In this document: piece by piece, positions 25,557-34,326 of the stretch
How the letters are laid out: every line of letters starts with the position of its first letter
Numbering within the stretch: position 1 is the first letter of the stretch
From: Aequitasia blattaphilus
GTDB taxonomy: Bacteria; Bacillota; Clostridia; Lachnospirales; Lachnospiraceae
Assembly (NCBI RefSeq): GCF_024721305.1
Contig: NZ_JAMXOD010000010.1
Coordinates: 54,522-118,521, forward strand
Direction: 5' to 3'
DNA length: 64,000 nucleotides
The notes under the pieces: generated by a model
Database searches by the model: none
The model's input: the letters and a program-made list of their open reading frames with translations, nothing else
What the model was told of the DNA's origin: nothing
Program-made: the position numbers and the translations under genes

Positions 25557-26708
25557 ATGATTTTTCTGCTTGTAAAGCCTTGTGCTTGGTGTGAATTTCA
25601 AAAGCCGGGCTTTTCATTCACCCAAAATGCAGGATGGAGTGTAGAAGATGTGACGGATTATGAAAAGCTTTACAGCTTTCAAAACCTATATAAGGCACAT
25701 TTGCAATCACGGAAGGGAAAACGTAACAAATCAGAGGTGATTGCTTTTGAGTGTGATTTGAGTAATAAACTCTGGCAAATGGCGAAGGACTTAAAAGAAC
25801 GTAAATACCAATTATCTGGTTATTATAATTTCACAATATATGAACCAAAAAAGAGGGAAATATATGCGGGATTTTATAGAGACAGGATACTACAACATTG
25901 TTTATGCGATGAGATATTGATGCCTCTCTTAGGCAAGCGTGTTATATATGATAATGCTGCATGTCAAAAGGGGAAAGGAACTCATTTCGCAATAAATCGT
26001 TTAAGTAGATTTTTGAGAGAGTACTACAAGATATATGGAAATACAGGATATGTTTTGAAATGTGATGTTCATCATTATTTTGAGAGTATTTCACATGAGA
26101 TTTTAAAAACGATGCTTTCTAAGGTGGTAAAAGATAAGGATGTGAAAAAACTCTTATATCAACTGATTGATAGCTATGAAACATCTTCTGCAAGAGGAAT
26201 TCCGTTGGGAAACCAAACCAGCCAATGGTTTGGCATTTATTATATGAACTCTTTAGACAGATTGATCAAGGAAGAATTAAGTATTCAGTGGTATACAAGA
26301 TACATGGATGATTTTGTTATGATTTATCCGGACAAGGAATATCTCCATATGGTGTTGGAAAAAATAACCAGGTTCACTGAAGATGCTTTAGGCTTAAAGC
26401 TTAACCGAAAAACTCAAGTATTTCCCCTTAAAAATGGTATTGAATATTTGGGATTTCGCTTCTACGTAAGTGACACAGGCAAGGTGATTCGACGAATGAA
26501 GCGTGCATCAAAACAGAGATTAAAAAAAAGGATACTAAAAATTGAAAAAGACTATGCATGTGGAAAAATTGATGCAACAAAGGTAAGACAAAGTCTGGCT
26601 GGATTTAATGGACACTTAAAGCATGGTCATACTTACCATCTTCAAAGCGAAACGCTTTGTAAGATTGGATTTCAGATAAAGCAAAACAAAAAGGAGGAAA
26701 AGCAGTGA
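25557..26708 (+). CDS. DGR reverse transcriptase
   Basis: A group-II-related reverse transcriptase. Using this start (383 residues), the active-site aspartates are D170 (LKCDVHHYF) and the YMDD box at 249-252. The region LGNQTSQW at 217-224 has the SQ variant that distinguishes DGR enzymes from group II intron, retron or Abi reverse transcriptases. There is no maturase or endonuclease domain. The true start is uncertain: homologous sequence begins near YEKLYSFQNLYKAH (residue ~35), and GTG 25650 with GGATGGAG upstream is a plausible alternative. The stop overlaps the next gene by 4 nt, so the DGR is embedded in the surface operon. Confidence 0.95.
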   Translation: MIFLLVKPCAWCEFQKPGFSFTQNAGWSVEDVTDYEKLYSFQNLYKAHLQSRKGKRNKSEVIAFECDLSNKLWQMAKDLKERKYQLSGYYNFTIYEPKKREIYAGFYRDRILQHCLCDEILMPLLGKRVIYDNAACQKGKGTHFAINRLSRFLREYYKIYGNTGYVLKCDVHHYFESISHEILKTMLSKVVKDKDVKKLLYQLIDSYETSSARGIPLGNQTSQWFGIYYMNSLDRLIKEELSIQWYTRYMDDFVMIYPDKEYLHMVLEKITRFTEDALGLKLNRKTQVFPLKNGIEYLGFRFYVSDTGKVIRRMKRASKQRLKKRILKIEKDYACGKIDATKVRQSLAGFNGHLKHGHTYHLQSETLCKIGFQIKQNKKEEKQ

Positions 26709-29700
26709 AAAAGAAATTCAAAAGCATGAGCACAGGAAAACGAATCATCAGCATCATCCTGTGCTTTGTATGCATCCTCTCTGCTGGGATGTCCGGAACT
26801 CTCACCTGGCGTGGAGTGGCAGGTGCCACGAATGAGTTTTCCGGAACGAAGGGGGATTATGCTGTGACATTAAAGAAATGGGAAAAGGATTTGGAAGGAA
26901 ATACTACCACCACTCCCGTTGGGAGTGCAGAGTTCTATTTGTACCGGATTTTAAATGCCAACCCGGAAACCAGTAAGCAGGTAGGGGGACGGTATCAGAC
27001 GGATGAAAAAGGTTTGATTCAGGTAGGAAATCTGGAGGCAGGAGAGTATTACTTTTTGGAAACCAACCCCTCTTACTCCTATGATTATGATAAGGACGGA
27101 GAAGAAGAGAAAAGAAGGTATGACTTTTCCGTCAATACGAAAACTGCCAGCGCCACTGGCATTGTAGAAACAAAAGCCTATAACCGAAAGACCGGGGCAG
27201 ATTTAACCGTTACCAAGACCGTGGAAAATTTTAACGGGAAGGAAATCAGTGAGGAGCAAAAAGCAATGTCCTTTCCCTTCACCATTGCCTTTGGTGATGG
27301 GAAAAGCTACTCCTACCGTATCAATGATGGAGAGCTTCAAGAATTAAAGGAAGGAACCTTTTCCTTAAAGCATGGAGAGACTGCCACTTTTCCAAATGTG
27401 CCCATAGGAGTCCATTATCAGGTGACAGAAAAGCCGGGGGAAGAAGGACAGATTGTCTCCCGGAACTCTAGTGGAAACATGGGAAAGGATGGAAGTAAGG
27501 TGGCCTTTATCAACCGCTTTGGAGATTCAGAGTCTGGAAACCTAACGGTGAAAAAGACTGTAAAAGGAACCACAGAGCCAGAGGAGCTGGAAACTCTCTT
27601 TACCTTTGTAGTGAACCTTGGAACAGAGGCAGAGAAGAAATACCCCTATGATGTCTATGACTCCAATGGAAAAGTGGAAAGCCTGGAGCTAAAGTCAGGG
27701 GAAACCATTTCGTTAAAGCATGACCAATGGGCTGTTTTTACTGACTTGGCAAAAGGAACCCCTTATCACGTAAAGGAAGAAGAGACAGAAGGATATACCC
27801 CTCAAATGAAGGAACAAAGAGGGCAAACCTTAGAAGGAAGCACCCTGGTATCTTTTGTGAATGTAAAAGATACAGAAGAAGCTTATGGAAAGTTAATTGT
27901 AACGAAAACCATAGAGGTACCAGAGGGGGAAGAGATAGACACAGGGAAAGACTTCCACTTTACCATTCGTGTGGGAGAAGAGAAGTATACCTGTACTTTA
28001 AAGCATGGGGAACGCTATGAGATTGACAACATTCCCATTGGAACCCCCTATGAGGTAGTAGAAGGAGACTATTATGGAGCCAACTATGTAACCTCCAGTA
28101 TCAACTCCAATGCCACTATTGTAGAAGGAGAAAACCTGGCAGCCTTTATGAATACTAAAATCACCCCTCCCACAGAGGAGAAGTTTGCAGCTCTTCATTT
28201 AGAAAAGCAGGTAGCAGAAGGTGATGAGGAAAAGGAATTCACCTTTCATGTAAAAATTGGAAACAATGAACCAGAGGAGGTGGTTCTAAAGCATGGAGAG
28301 AGCATCGATTATAAGGACATCCCAGTAGGAACGCCGTATCAGATTTTAGAGGATGACTATTACAAAGAGGGCTATACAACCACCAGCATTGGGGGGACCG
28401 GCACCATTACAGAAGAAGGTGTAAAAGCGCAATATACCAATACCTGGAAGGAGCCAAAGAAGGAAACAGGAAGCTTAGAGCTGCATAAGGAAGTCAGTGG
28501 TGCAGGAGATATAGAAAAGGAATTTACATTCCAGGTCACCTTTTCCGATGGAAAGGACTACCCCTACCAGGTAAATGGCGGAAAAGAGTCCCAAACTTTA
28601 AAGGAAGGAAAGCTCACCCTAAAGCATGGAGAAAAGGCCATCTTTACCGGCCTGCCTCGGGGAGTTGGATATGAAGTGACAGAGGAAGAAACGGAGGGGT
28701 ATAAGCAAAGCATCATCTGGCAAAGTGGAATCATAATACCGGAAGAACAGGCAGTAATCCAGCATAACAACCATCTGGAGCCGAAGAAAGAGGAAGGAAG
28801 GCTTCTGATCAAAAAAGTAACAACAGGAGAGGGAGCTGACCTTGAAAAGACCTTTGACTTTATCCTACGAATTAACGGAGAAAAGCAGGAATTTACCTTA
28901 AAGAATGGAGAAGAAAAGGAGTTTACTCTTCCCAAGGGAGCAATTTATGAGATAGAGGAAAAAGATTACTTTTTGGAAGGATATCTCTTAAAGACTCTGG
29001 AAAAAGGGTATGGAACCATGACCAGAGAGGGAATTCAGGTTACGGCAGAAAATACCTATATAGGAACAGTGGTTACAAACTTAACAGGGCAGAAAACCTG
29101 GAAGGTACCAAAGGATGTCAAGCTGCCGGAATCCATTACCCTGTATCTAAAAGAAGGAGAGCGGGTAGTAGCAGAAGCAGAAGCAACCGAAAAGAGTGAG
29201 TGGAAGTATACCTTTAAGAATGTACCAAAGTATGACAGGGAAGGAAAAGAGATTGCCTACACCATAGAAGAGAAACCAGTAGAGAACTTTATCCAACAGG
29301 CAGAAGGACTAAACCTAACCAATACCTATGTAGAACCGGCACAGCTTCCGGCACTGGCAATGGAAGTGGAAAAGAAGGTAATGGTACAAGGAGAGGAAAA
29401 AGCAAAAGAAGCAACCTTTACCTTTGTCCTGGAAGGAAAAGACAATGCTCCAATGCCAGAGGGAGCAAAGGAGAACAAAAAAGAGATCCAGATTAATGGA
29501 GAAGGAAACAAAGACTTTGGAATCATCACCTATACCTTGCCGGGCACCTATACTTATACAATCTCAGAGGTAATGGGAGAAAGTAAAGGTTATACCTACG
29601 ATACCAGTGTTTATACCTATACTGTAACCGTAGAAGAAAAGGAAGGAACTTTAACTGCAAAAGGTGTTCTAAAGAAAGGAGAAGAGACGAAAGAGAAGGC

Positions 29701-30274
29701 TGTCTTTGAAAACCACTACGTACCACAGGAAAAGAATGAGGAAAGCCTAACGGTCAATAAGGTTTGGGCAGGAAATACCAATCCTCAGCAGCCATCTGCA
29801 ATTCAGGTACAACTGTATCAAAATGGAAAGGCAGAGGGAGAGCCAATTACCTTAAACGCTTCTAACAACTGGATGTATACCTGGACAGGTCTGTCAAAGG
29901 ATGTAAGCTGGACAGTAGATGAAGTTCATGTACCAGAGGATTATACAAAGACCATTCTAAAGAATGGACAGCAAGGCTATACCATTACCAATACCTACAC
30001 ACCGGGAGGCGGAGGTCAGGCAGACCCAGACAAGGACTCCGGTAAAGAAGGCTCTGAAGGTAAAACAGGAGGAGGCAGCACAGGAGGAAGCGGATCCGGA
30101 ATCAGTGGAAGTGGCTCCGGAAGTGGAAGTGGCTCCGGAGACAGTGGAAAGGTAGCCACACCTAAGACCAATGACCCGGCAGCAATGACCTTCTGGTTTA
30201 TCCTACTAATTCTGGCCATGGCAGGACTGCGGATTATGGTGTTTGGAACGACTCTGGGAAAGGGCAAAAAGTAA
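26705..30274 (+). CDS. Giant isopeptide-type pilin/adhesin with sortase anchor
   Basis: A 1189-residue surface protein. The leader ends GTLTWRGVAGATNEFSG, resembling the SipW-processed leader of the TasA-like protein. It is followed by a Cna_B/prealbumin-like domain (~48-160), about six DUF5979-like repeats (starts such as LTVTKTVENF, LTVKKTVKGT, LIVTKTIEVP, LHLEKQVAEG, LELHKEVSGA, LLIKKVTTGE), a Cna_B domain (~795-870), an FctA/Spy0128-like domain (~880-1010) and a last Cna_B. A Gly/Ser-rich stalk precedes the sorting signal TPKTNDPA, a membrane helix and the basic tail KGKK. These folds commonly form self-made isopeptide bonds. The next gene encodes its likely sortase. It starts at GTG 26705 overlapping the reverse transcriptase stop. 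Confidence 0.88.
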   Translation: MKKKFKSMSTGKRIISIILCFVCILSAGMSGTLTWRGVAGATNEFSGTKGDYAVTLKKWEKDLEGNTTTTPVGSAEFYLYRILNANPETSKQVGGRYQTDEKGLIQVGNLEAGEYYFLETNPSYSYDYDKDGEEEKRRYDFSVNTKTASATGIVETKAYNRKTGADLTVTKTVENFNGKEISEEQKAMSFPFTIAFGDGKSYSYRINDGELQELKEGTFSLKHGETATFPNVPIGVHYQVTEKPGEEGQIVSRNSSGNMGKDGSKVAFINRFGDSESGNLTVKKTVKGTTEPEELETLFTFVVNLGTEAEKKYPYDVYDSNGKVESLELKSGETISLKHDQWAVFTDLAKGTPYHVKEEETEGYTPQMKEQRGQTLEGSTLVSFVNVKDTEEAYGKLIVTKTIEVPEGEEIDTGKDFHFTIRVGEEKYTCTLKHGERYEIDNIPIGTPYEVVEGDYYGANYVTSSINSNATIVEGENLAAFMNTKITPPTEEKFAALHLEKQVAEGDEEKEFTFHVKIGNNEPEEVVLKHGESIDYKDIPVGTPYQILEDDYYKEGYTTTSIGGTGTITEEGVKAQYTNTWKEPKKETGSLELHKEVSGAGDIEKEFTFQVTFSDGKDYPYQVNGGKESQTLKEGKLTLKHGEKAIFTGLPRGVGYEVTEEETEGYKQSIIWQSGIIIPEEQAVIQHNNHLEPKKEEGRLLIKKVTTGEGADLEKTFDFILRINGEKQEFTLKNGEEKEFTLPKGAIYEIEEKDYFLEGYLLKTLEKGYGTMTREGIQVTAENTYIGTVVTNLTGQKTWKVPKDVKLPESITLYLKEGERVVAEAEATEKSEWKYTFKNVPKYDREGKEIAYTIEEKPVENFIQQAEGLNLTNTYVEPAQLPALAMEVEKKVMVQGEEKAKEATFTFVLEGKDNAPMPEGAKENKKEIQINGEGNKDFGIITYTLPGTYTYTISEVMGESKGYTYDTSVYTYTVTVEEKEGTLTAKGVLKKGEETKEKAVFENHYVPQEKNEESLTVNKVWAGNTNPQQPSAIQVQLYQNGKAEGEPITLNASNNWMYTWTGLSKDVSWTVDEVHVPEDYTKTILKNGQQGYTITNTYTPGGGGQADPDKDSGKEGSEGKTGGGSTGGSGSGISGSGSGSGSGSGDSGKVATPKTNDPAAMTFWFILLILAMAGLRIMVFGTTLGKGKK

Positions 30275-30290
30275 GGATGATGAAGACAGA

Positions 30291-31016
30291 ATGAAAATGA
30301 ACATAAGGATTGCAGGAGTTTGTATTCTTCTGGGAATAATCGGATATAGTACCTATCGGCTGCTGGCATCAAATCAGGTTTATCAGGAGGAACAAAAGAC
30401 CCATCAGGAGCTTTTGACCTATAAGCCAGAGCCAGAGGAACAAACTAAGGCTATTATAAACCAGTCCCTTTTAGATCTGCAAAAGAAGAATCCGGATGTG
30501 GCGGGGTGGATTACCATCCCCGGCACCGGAGTTGATTACCCTTTTTTATGGGCAAATGATTATCAAACCTATCTTCGAACGGATATTAATAAGGAGCCAA
30601 GCATTTCAGGAGCCATCTTTTTAGATTACCGGTTTGACCGGGAGCTGGCAGGGTTTAAGGGCATCCTGTTTGGCCACAGTATGGACAATGGAAGTATGTT
30701 TGGAAGCCTTGCAAACTATCAGGAGAGGGAGTTCTTTCAGGGACACCAGGAGGGAACCATCCATCTGCCCTATGAGAACTTAAAGCTCTCTCTTGTAGCT
30801 GCTATGGTGGTACAGTGGGATGACGCAGAAGTATATGGGGTGGCAGATACGAAGGAGAAAAAGGAAGCTTTTTTGGAAACGTTAAGGGAGAGAAACATCC
30901 ATGGGAGAGAGAGGGTTCCACAAGATTTGACACAAGAGGATCGCTTTATTCTCCTGTCTACCTGCAGCTATGTGCAGGAAGAAGAACGCACAGTGGTGGT
31001 GTTTCGCATCCAGTAA
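30291..31016 (+). CDS. srtB: Class B sortase
   Basis: About 241 residues: one N-terminal membrane helix (~8-25), then a sortase B-type catalytic domain. The active-site residues are H129 (FGHSMDNG), C225 (LLSTCSY) and R239 (VVVFRIQ). Class B sortases anchor proteins with NPxTN-like signals or polymerise pilins; the upstream protein has TPKTND, a good substrate. ATG 30291 is preferred to an upstream in-frame start at 30243 that overlaps the pilin gene heavily; AAGGATGA lies between them. Confidence 0.92.
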   Translation: MKMNIRIAGVCILLGIIGYSTYRLLASNQVYQEEQKTHQELLTYKPEPEEQTKAIINQSLLDLQKKNPDVAGWITIPGTGVDYPFLWANDYQTYLRTDINKEPSISGAIFLDYRFDRELAGFKGILFGHSMDNGSMFGSLANYQEREFFQGHQEGTIHLPYENLKLSLVAAMVVQWDDAEVYGVADTKEKKEAFLETLRERNIHGRERVPQDLTQEDRFILLSTCSYVQEEERTVVVFRIQ

Positions 31017-31049
31017 AACCAGTCAAAACCAGTCAAAACCAGTGAAGGA
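31010..31049 (+). repeat. 10-bp tandem repeat after sortase gene
   Basis: The unit CCAGTCAAAA occurs nearly three times in tandem (CCAGTAAAA, then two full copies, then CCAGTGAAGG), spanning the sortase stop codon and the LytTR-gene leader. Slippage would alter only the spacer, not a reading frame. Confidence 0.8.
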
Positions 31050-31055
31050 GAGTGC

Positions 31056-31844
31056 ATGAAGATAAAGATTGCTATTTGCGAGGCAGATGTAGAAGCCTTA
31101 AGCACCCTGGAAAAATGGGTCAAAGAGTCCATGAGAACCTGGGAGCTGGAAACATCACTTAGGACCTATTGCTATGAAGAAATCTTTTTAACGGATATCA
31201 AAGAGAGAGTGTTTTGTCCGGACATTCTCTTTTTGGGAATCTATTTATCCCATGTAAGCGGGATAGCAGTGGCAGAAGAGCTGCGGGAGTTAGGATATGA
31301 AGGACGAATTATCTTCTTTACCGTATCGGAAGAACACTATCCAGAAGCATTTGATGTTCATGCCTATCATTACCTGCTAAAGAACAAGACAAGCCAGACG
31401 GCTTTTGAAAAGGTGCTGCGCCGTTGTGTGGAGGAAATTTTAGAAGATGAAATGGAGTATCTCATCTTAACAAGAGCAGGAGAAGTCCGCAAGATTCCGC
31501 TGGAAAGCATCCTGTATATTGAGGCAACGAACCGTATCCTAACGGTACACTATAAAAGTTCGGAGGGAGAAAGAAGCTTTGAGTATTATGCAAGTCTTGG
31601 AAAGGTGGAAAACCTACTGTTGGGGCATGGGTTTATACGATGCCACCGAAGCTTTTTAGTGGCACTCCGTGCCATAGAGGTTGTGTACCGTCAGGATCTA
31701 AAGCTTCGAAATGGTACCCAGATTCCCTTAGGACGTTCTCATTTTAAAGAAATCAAGGAGGAAATCAATAGCTTTAAAAGCCCAATGAAGTTTCCATTAG
31801 GGTATGAAGAGCTGGCACCGGCAGGAGGTAGTGATGGAGGATAA
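31056..31844 (+). CDS. LytTR-family regulator with degenerate receiver domain
   Basis: A 262-residue protein with an N-terminal receiver-like domain (~1-125) and a C-terminal LytTR DNA-binding domain (~140-245, e.g. IPLESILYIEATNRILTVHY, FIRCHRSFLVALRAIE). In the receiver the phosphoacceptor position is glycine (LFLGIYL, G61) where active regulators have aspartate (LFLDI), so it may not be phosphorylated. There is no partner histidine kinase adjacent. It lies between sortase B and a membrane protein, so it may be a local regulator of the pilus/DGR operon that works through protein level or ligand binding. Confidence 0.85.
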   Translation: MKIKIAICEADVEALSTLEKWVKESMRTWELETSLRTYCYEEIFLTDIKERVFCPDILFLGIYLSHVSGIAVAEELRELGYEGRIIFFTVSEEHYPEAFDVHAYHYLLKNKTSQTAFEKVLRRCVEEILEDEMEYLILTRAGEVRKIPLESILYIEATNRILTVHYKSSEGERSFEYYASLGKVENLLLGHGFIRCHRSFLVALRAIEVVYRQDLKLRNGTQIPLGRSHFKEIKEEINSFKSPMKFPLGYEELAPAGGSDGG

Positions 31845-32550
31845 AAAAAGGAGAAGCTCTTGGAGACCCCTTTCTTTCTTGCTTGGGCTTACCCTTCTTC
31901 TGGTAGCGGGGGTTTTCCTGATTTTTTCAACAGTAGTAGCAGCAGAGCAGACCTCTTATGATTGTGCCAGTGGCAGCCACCCCTATGAGGTGGAGATAAA
32001 AACACCGGCAAAGGAAGACCAGGAAGGCAGTAGGGTTTATACCTGTACTTGGTGTGGATACACCTTTGAGGAAAGGATTCCAAAGTATGGACATACTTGG
32101 AGCGAGTGGCAGGTGCAAAGAGAAGCAACCTGTAAGGAAGAGGGTCTTTGGTATCGATATTGCGTGGCCTGCGATCAGGAGGATGGAAGACAAGAGAAGG
32201 TACTGGCTGCTTTGCCCCACCAATACGGAGAGTGGCAGACTATACAGAAGGCAGAAGTGGGAGTGGAAGGAAAGGAAGAGCGCATTTGTATTTATGGGTG
32301 TGGAGAAAAAGAAGAAAAAAGTATTTCGGAGATTCAGGAGATGGAAGCTTTGCCAGAGGAGAAAGAAAAAGTTCTTTCGGAAAAGGAAAAGCCATTTCCC
32401 CAAAAAAGGGTTAGCTGGAGTGCCTGTGACACGCTCCTTGTGGGAGGAGGCAGTCTTCTTGTTGGCATCTATGGTATTTTGATTTATAGCGATGTAGTGG
32501 TTCTTTTGTGGTATCGGAAGCTCAAAAAGAGAAGAATGGCTGTAAGATAG
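31834..32550 (+). CDS. Membrane-anchored protein with Cys-pair extracellular repeats
   Basis: About 238 residues: an N-terminal membrane helix or signal anchor, an extracellular region with three repeats built around paired cysteines and HxWxEW-type segments (YTCTWCGY, GHTWSEWQVQ, YRYCVACDQ, CIYGCGEK), an acidic stretch, and a C-terminal membrane helix (~205-228) with the basic tail KLKKRRM. Such Cys-pair repeats occur in large surface proteins of gut Clostridia. No enzymatic motif is evident. The start is ATG 31834 (or GTG 31831), with AGGAGG in the end of the preceding gene. Confidence 0.7.
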   Translation: MEDKKRRSSWRPLSFLLGLTLLLVAGVFLIFSTVVAAEQTSYDCASGSHPYEVEIKTPAKEDQEGSRVYTCTWCGYTFEERIPKYGHTWSEWQVQREATCKEEGLWYRYCVACDQEDGRQEKVLAALPHQYGEWQTIQKAEVGVEGKEERICIYGCGEKEEKSISEIQEMEALPEEKEKVLSEKEKPFPQKRVSWSACDTLLVGGGSLLVGIYGILIYSDVVVLLWYRKLKKRRMAVR

Positions 32551-32565
32551 AAAGAAAGGAATTCA

Positions 32566-32808
32566 ATGGAAACAAGACATTTGATTGAGTTGGCGGTTGT
32601 GATAGGAATGGGTGTGACCGGGTTTGGATTGCGTCGTTATACCAGTACGAAGCTAAAAGATCTGGAAGGAAACAGCGTCATTAAAAAGAAAAAAGATGCG
32701 AAGGGAAACGTGATTGAGGGAACAGATGATGAAGCGAAGGAAAAGGGGCACTACCAGGAGACTTTGGATGATGGGAGTACTTCTGGGGATTCTCCCCCTG
32801 ACTCTTAG
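32566..32808 (+). CDS. Small protein of unknown function with N-terminal hydrophobic helix
   Basis: An 80-residue product with a possible membrane helix at residues ~6-24 (LIELAVVIGMGVTGFGL) and a charged hydrophilic tail. GAAAGGA is upstream, and it overlaps the next gene by 41 nt. I do not recognise the family. Its place in an unbroken operon supports it being real. Confidence 0.55.
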   Translation: METRHLIELAVVIGMGVTGFGLRRYTSTKLKDLEGNSVIKKKKDAKGNVIEGTDDEAKEKGHYQETLDDGSTSGDSPPDS

Positions 32809-33631
32809 AACCTTTCAAGAGGTGTATGCAGAAGCAGAGCAAAAGGCGGAGCTTACGGTTTGCCTGGAGGGAAGGGTGGAGTTGCTTGAAAAGGGAGAAG
32901 AGAAGGAAATCAAAGAAGGAGAGTTCTCCTTTTATCTCATCAGTGAGAACCCAGAGATACAATTAGAAGAGAATGAACGAAGAACAGAAGCAGGGGGGAG
33001 AATAAATCTTGGAAGCTATACAGTAAAAAAAGAAGGTGTTTATGTGTTTTTAGTAAAACAAAAGCCTGGAAATAGAAGGGGCAGTGTCTATGACCTTTCC
33101 GAGTTTCGGATTCTATTGGAGGTAGAGGAAGATAAAGAAGGGTGCTTAAGCTATCGAAAGCGGATTTTCCAAAATGGGAAAGAGGTAGAAGAGTTGGTGT
33201 TTTCCAATACCTGTCAGAAGGAAGAGGAAGTATTGGAGGTTTCTTTTGAAGAGGTTGGGAGGCCTGAGAAAAAGGGGGAAATAAAATGCCGGGGAGTGGT
33301 ACGAAACATGGGAAAAGGAAGTGCCAAGGATTTACGGATGCGCTTTTACATTCCTTCTTACTGCAGCTATTTGAGCCATGTGGGAAATGGGACATATGGA
33401 GTGATTGAGCAGAAAGAACAGGTTACCTTTTACCGGGAAGTGCTGGAATCTGGAGAGGAAGAAGAGTTTTTGATTACCTTTAGGCTTCATACATGCAGGC
33501 CGAGAGACTATCAGATTAGGCCAGTGCTGTGGTATGGCACAAATGAGAGACCAGAAGAATTCTATGTAAATGATCCAAAGAATCCGGCTCATCGAGCCGA
33601 GTTTGACACATGGCAAGAAAAACAAGACTGA
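32768..33631 (+). CDS. Exported FctA-like pilin/adhesin subunit
   Basis: About 287 residues: a signal peptide (MMGVLLGILPLTLRTFQEVYA), an FctA/Spy0128-type isopeptide domain (~30-140: EFSFYLISENPEIQLEE, FGGR-like spacing, GVYVFLVKQKPGN), and a C-terminal domain of DUF11-like character (~150-285). There is no sortase motif or C-terminal helix, so if it joins the pilus it would do so by other means. ATG 32768 is supported by AGGAG at 32756-32760; an in-frame upstream start at 32714 lacks a site. It overlaps the preceding gene. Confidence 0.65.
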   Translation: MMGVLLGILPLTLRTFQEVYAEAEQKAELTVCLEGRVELLEKGEEKEIKEGEFSFYLISENPEIQLEENERRTEAGGRINLGSYTVKKEGVYVFLVKQKPGNRRGSVYDLSEFRILLEVEEDKEGCLSYRKRIFQNGKEVEELVFSNTCQKEEEVLEVSFEEVGRPEKKGEIKCRGVVRNMGKGSAKDLRMRFYIPSYCSYLSHVGNGTYGVIEQKEQVTFYREVLESGEEEEFLITFRLHTCRPRDYQIRPVLWYGTNERPEEFYVNDPKNPAHRAEFDTWQEKQD

Positions 33632-34299
33632 AAGAGAAACAGGGGATGATGCGAAAGATGATTGGAGTACTGGCAGCAGCAATGATAATCGGAATATTGG
33701 CATATGGAATACTGTTAAACCGGGGGCAGGTAGAGTGGGCCTGTGGTGCACTGGTTATACCCATGACCGCTTTTTCCGTATATGTAGCAATTCGAACCAC
33801 ACTGTTTGGAGGTCCTCCTTTATTGGTGGCAGTAATAGGCGTATTAGCAGTGGTGGTTCCTACCTGGGTATTTCAGGAAGCACTTAAGAAGACGGAGAGG
33901 GCGATAGAACCCCAGGAAGCAAAGACCGAGGAGGATAATCGGGAGATTTTATGCCATCAGGCAAAGGAGTATGGAGAAGTAGTGCTTCAGACTACTGGAA
34001 GCGAAGAAATAAAAGAAGTAAAAGAGGAAGAGAAACAAGACCACAGAGAGCCAGAGGAGGATTCTGTAGTTTTAGAGACCAGACGCTTAGTGGAGCGAGT
34101 TAGAAGGCAGAGAATGGAGCTTTTAAGGGAAGAGGAGAAAGAAAGAGCTCTTTATCAGAGTATGCTGGAAAAGGGAGATTATCTGTATCAGAAGGGAAGT
34201 TATCGGCTAGCCTGCCAGTTGTATGAAGAATGTAAAAGATATGCGGGAAGTGAAGAGGAGCTGGAACAGGTACAGCAGAGATTGAAGGATAAAAGGTGA
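33610..34299 (+). CDS. Membrane protein of unknown function with coiled-coil tail, last gene of surface operon
   Basis: A product of up to 229 residues. Two or three membrane helices occupy residues ~15-85, followed by a highly charged cytoplasmic-type coiled-coil region (~95-225) with a TPR-like end (YLYQKGSYRLACQLYEECKRY). I do not recognise a family. The start is uncertain: ATG 33610 overlaps the previous stop, and ATG 33649 or 33658 after AGGGG are alternatives. The stop lies in the terminator hairpin. Confidence 0.6.
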   Translation: MARKTRLKEKQGMMRKMIGVLAAAMIIGILAYGILLNRGQVEWACGALVIPMTAFSVYVAIRTTLFGGPPLLVAVIGVLAVVVPTWVFQEALKKTERAIEPQEAKTEEDNREILCHQAKEYGEVVLQTTGSEEIKEVKEEEKQDHREPEEDSVVLETRRLVERVRRQRMELLREEEKERALYQSMLEKGDYLYQKGSYRLACQLYEECKRYAGSEEELEQVQQRLKDKR

Positions 34300-34326
34300 T
34301 GAAGGCGAAAGCCTGAATCACCTTTT
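34291..34326 (+). terminator. Hairpin at end of surface operon
   Basis: AAAAGGTGAT (34291-34300) pairs perfectly with ATCACCTTTT (34317-34326); the inner AGGC/GCCT stem is closed by a GAAA tetraloop. The stop codon is inside the left arm and the structure ends in UUUU, so it is a plausible intrinsic terminator, though the U tract is short. Confidence 0.7.

Noticed and set aside
25557-26708. Group II intron or retron reverse transcriptase
   Set aside because: The LGNQTSQ motif, adjacent avd and TR/VR pair, and lack of maturase or endonuclease domains identify a DGR enzyme.
30060-30160. Gly/Ser-coding repeat in the giant pilin as a phase-variable tract
   Set aside because: It is an imperfect in-frame repeat encoding a flexible stalk before the sorting signal; length changes would not disrupt the frame and there is no homopolymer.
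31010-31049. CRISPR-like repeat array
   Set aside because: The 10-bp unit is in direct tandem without spacers and no cas genes are present.
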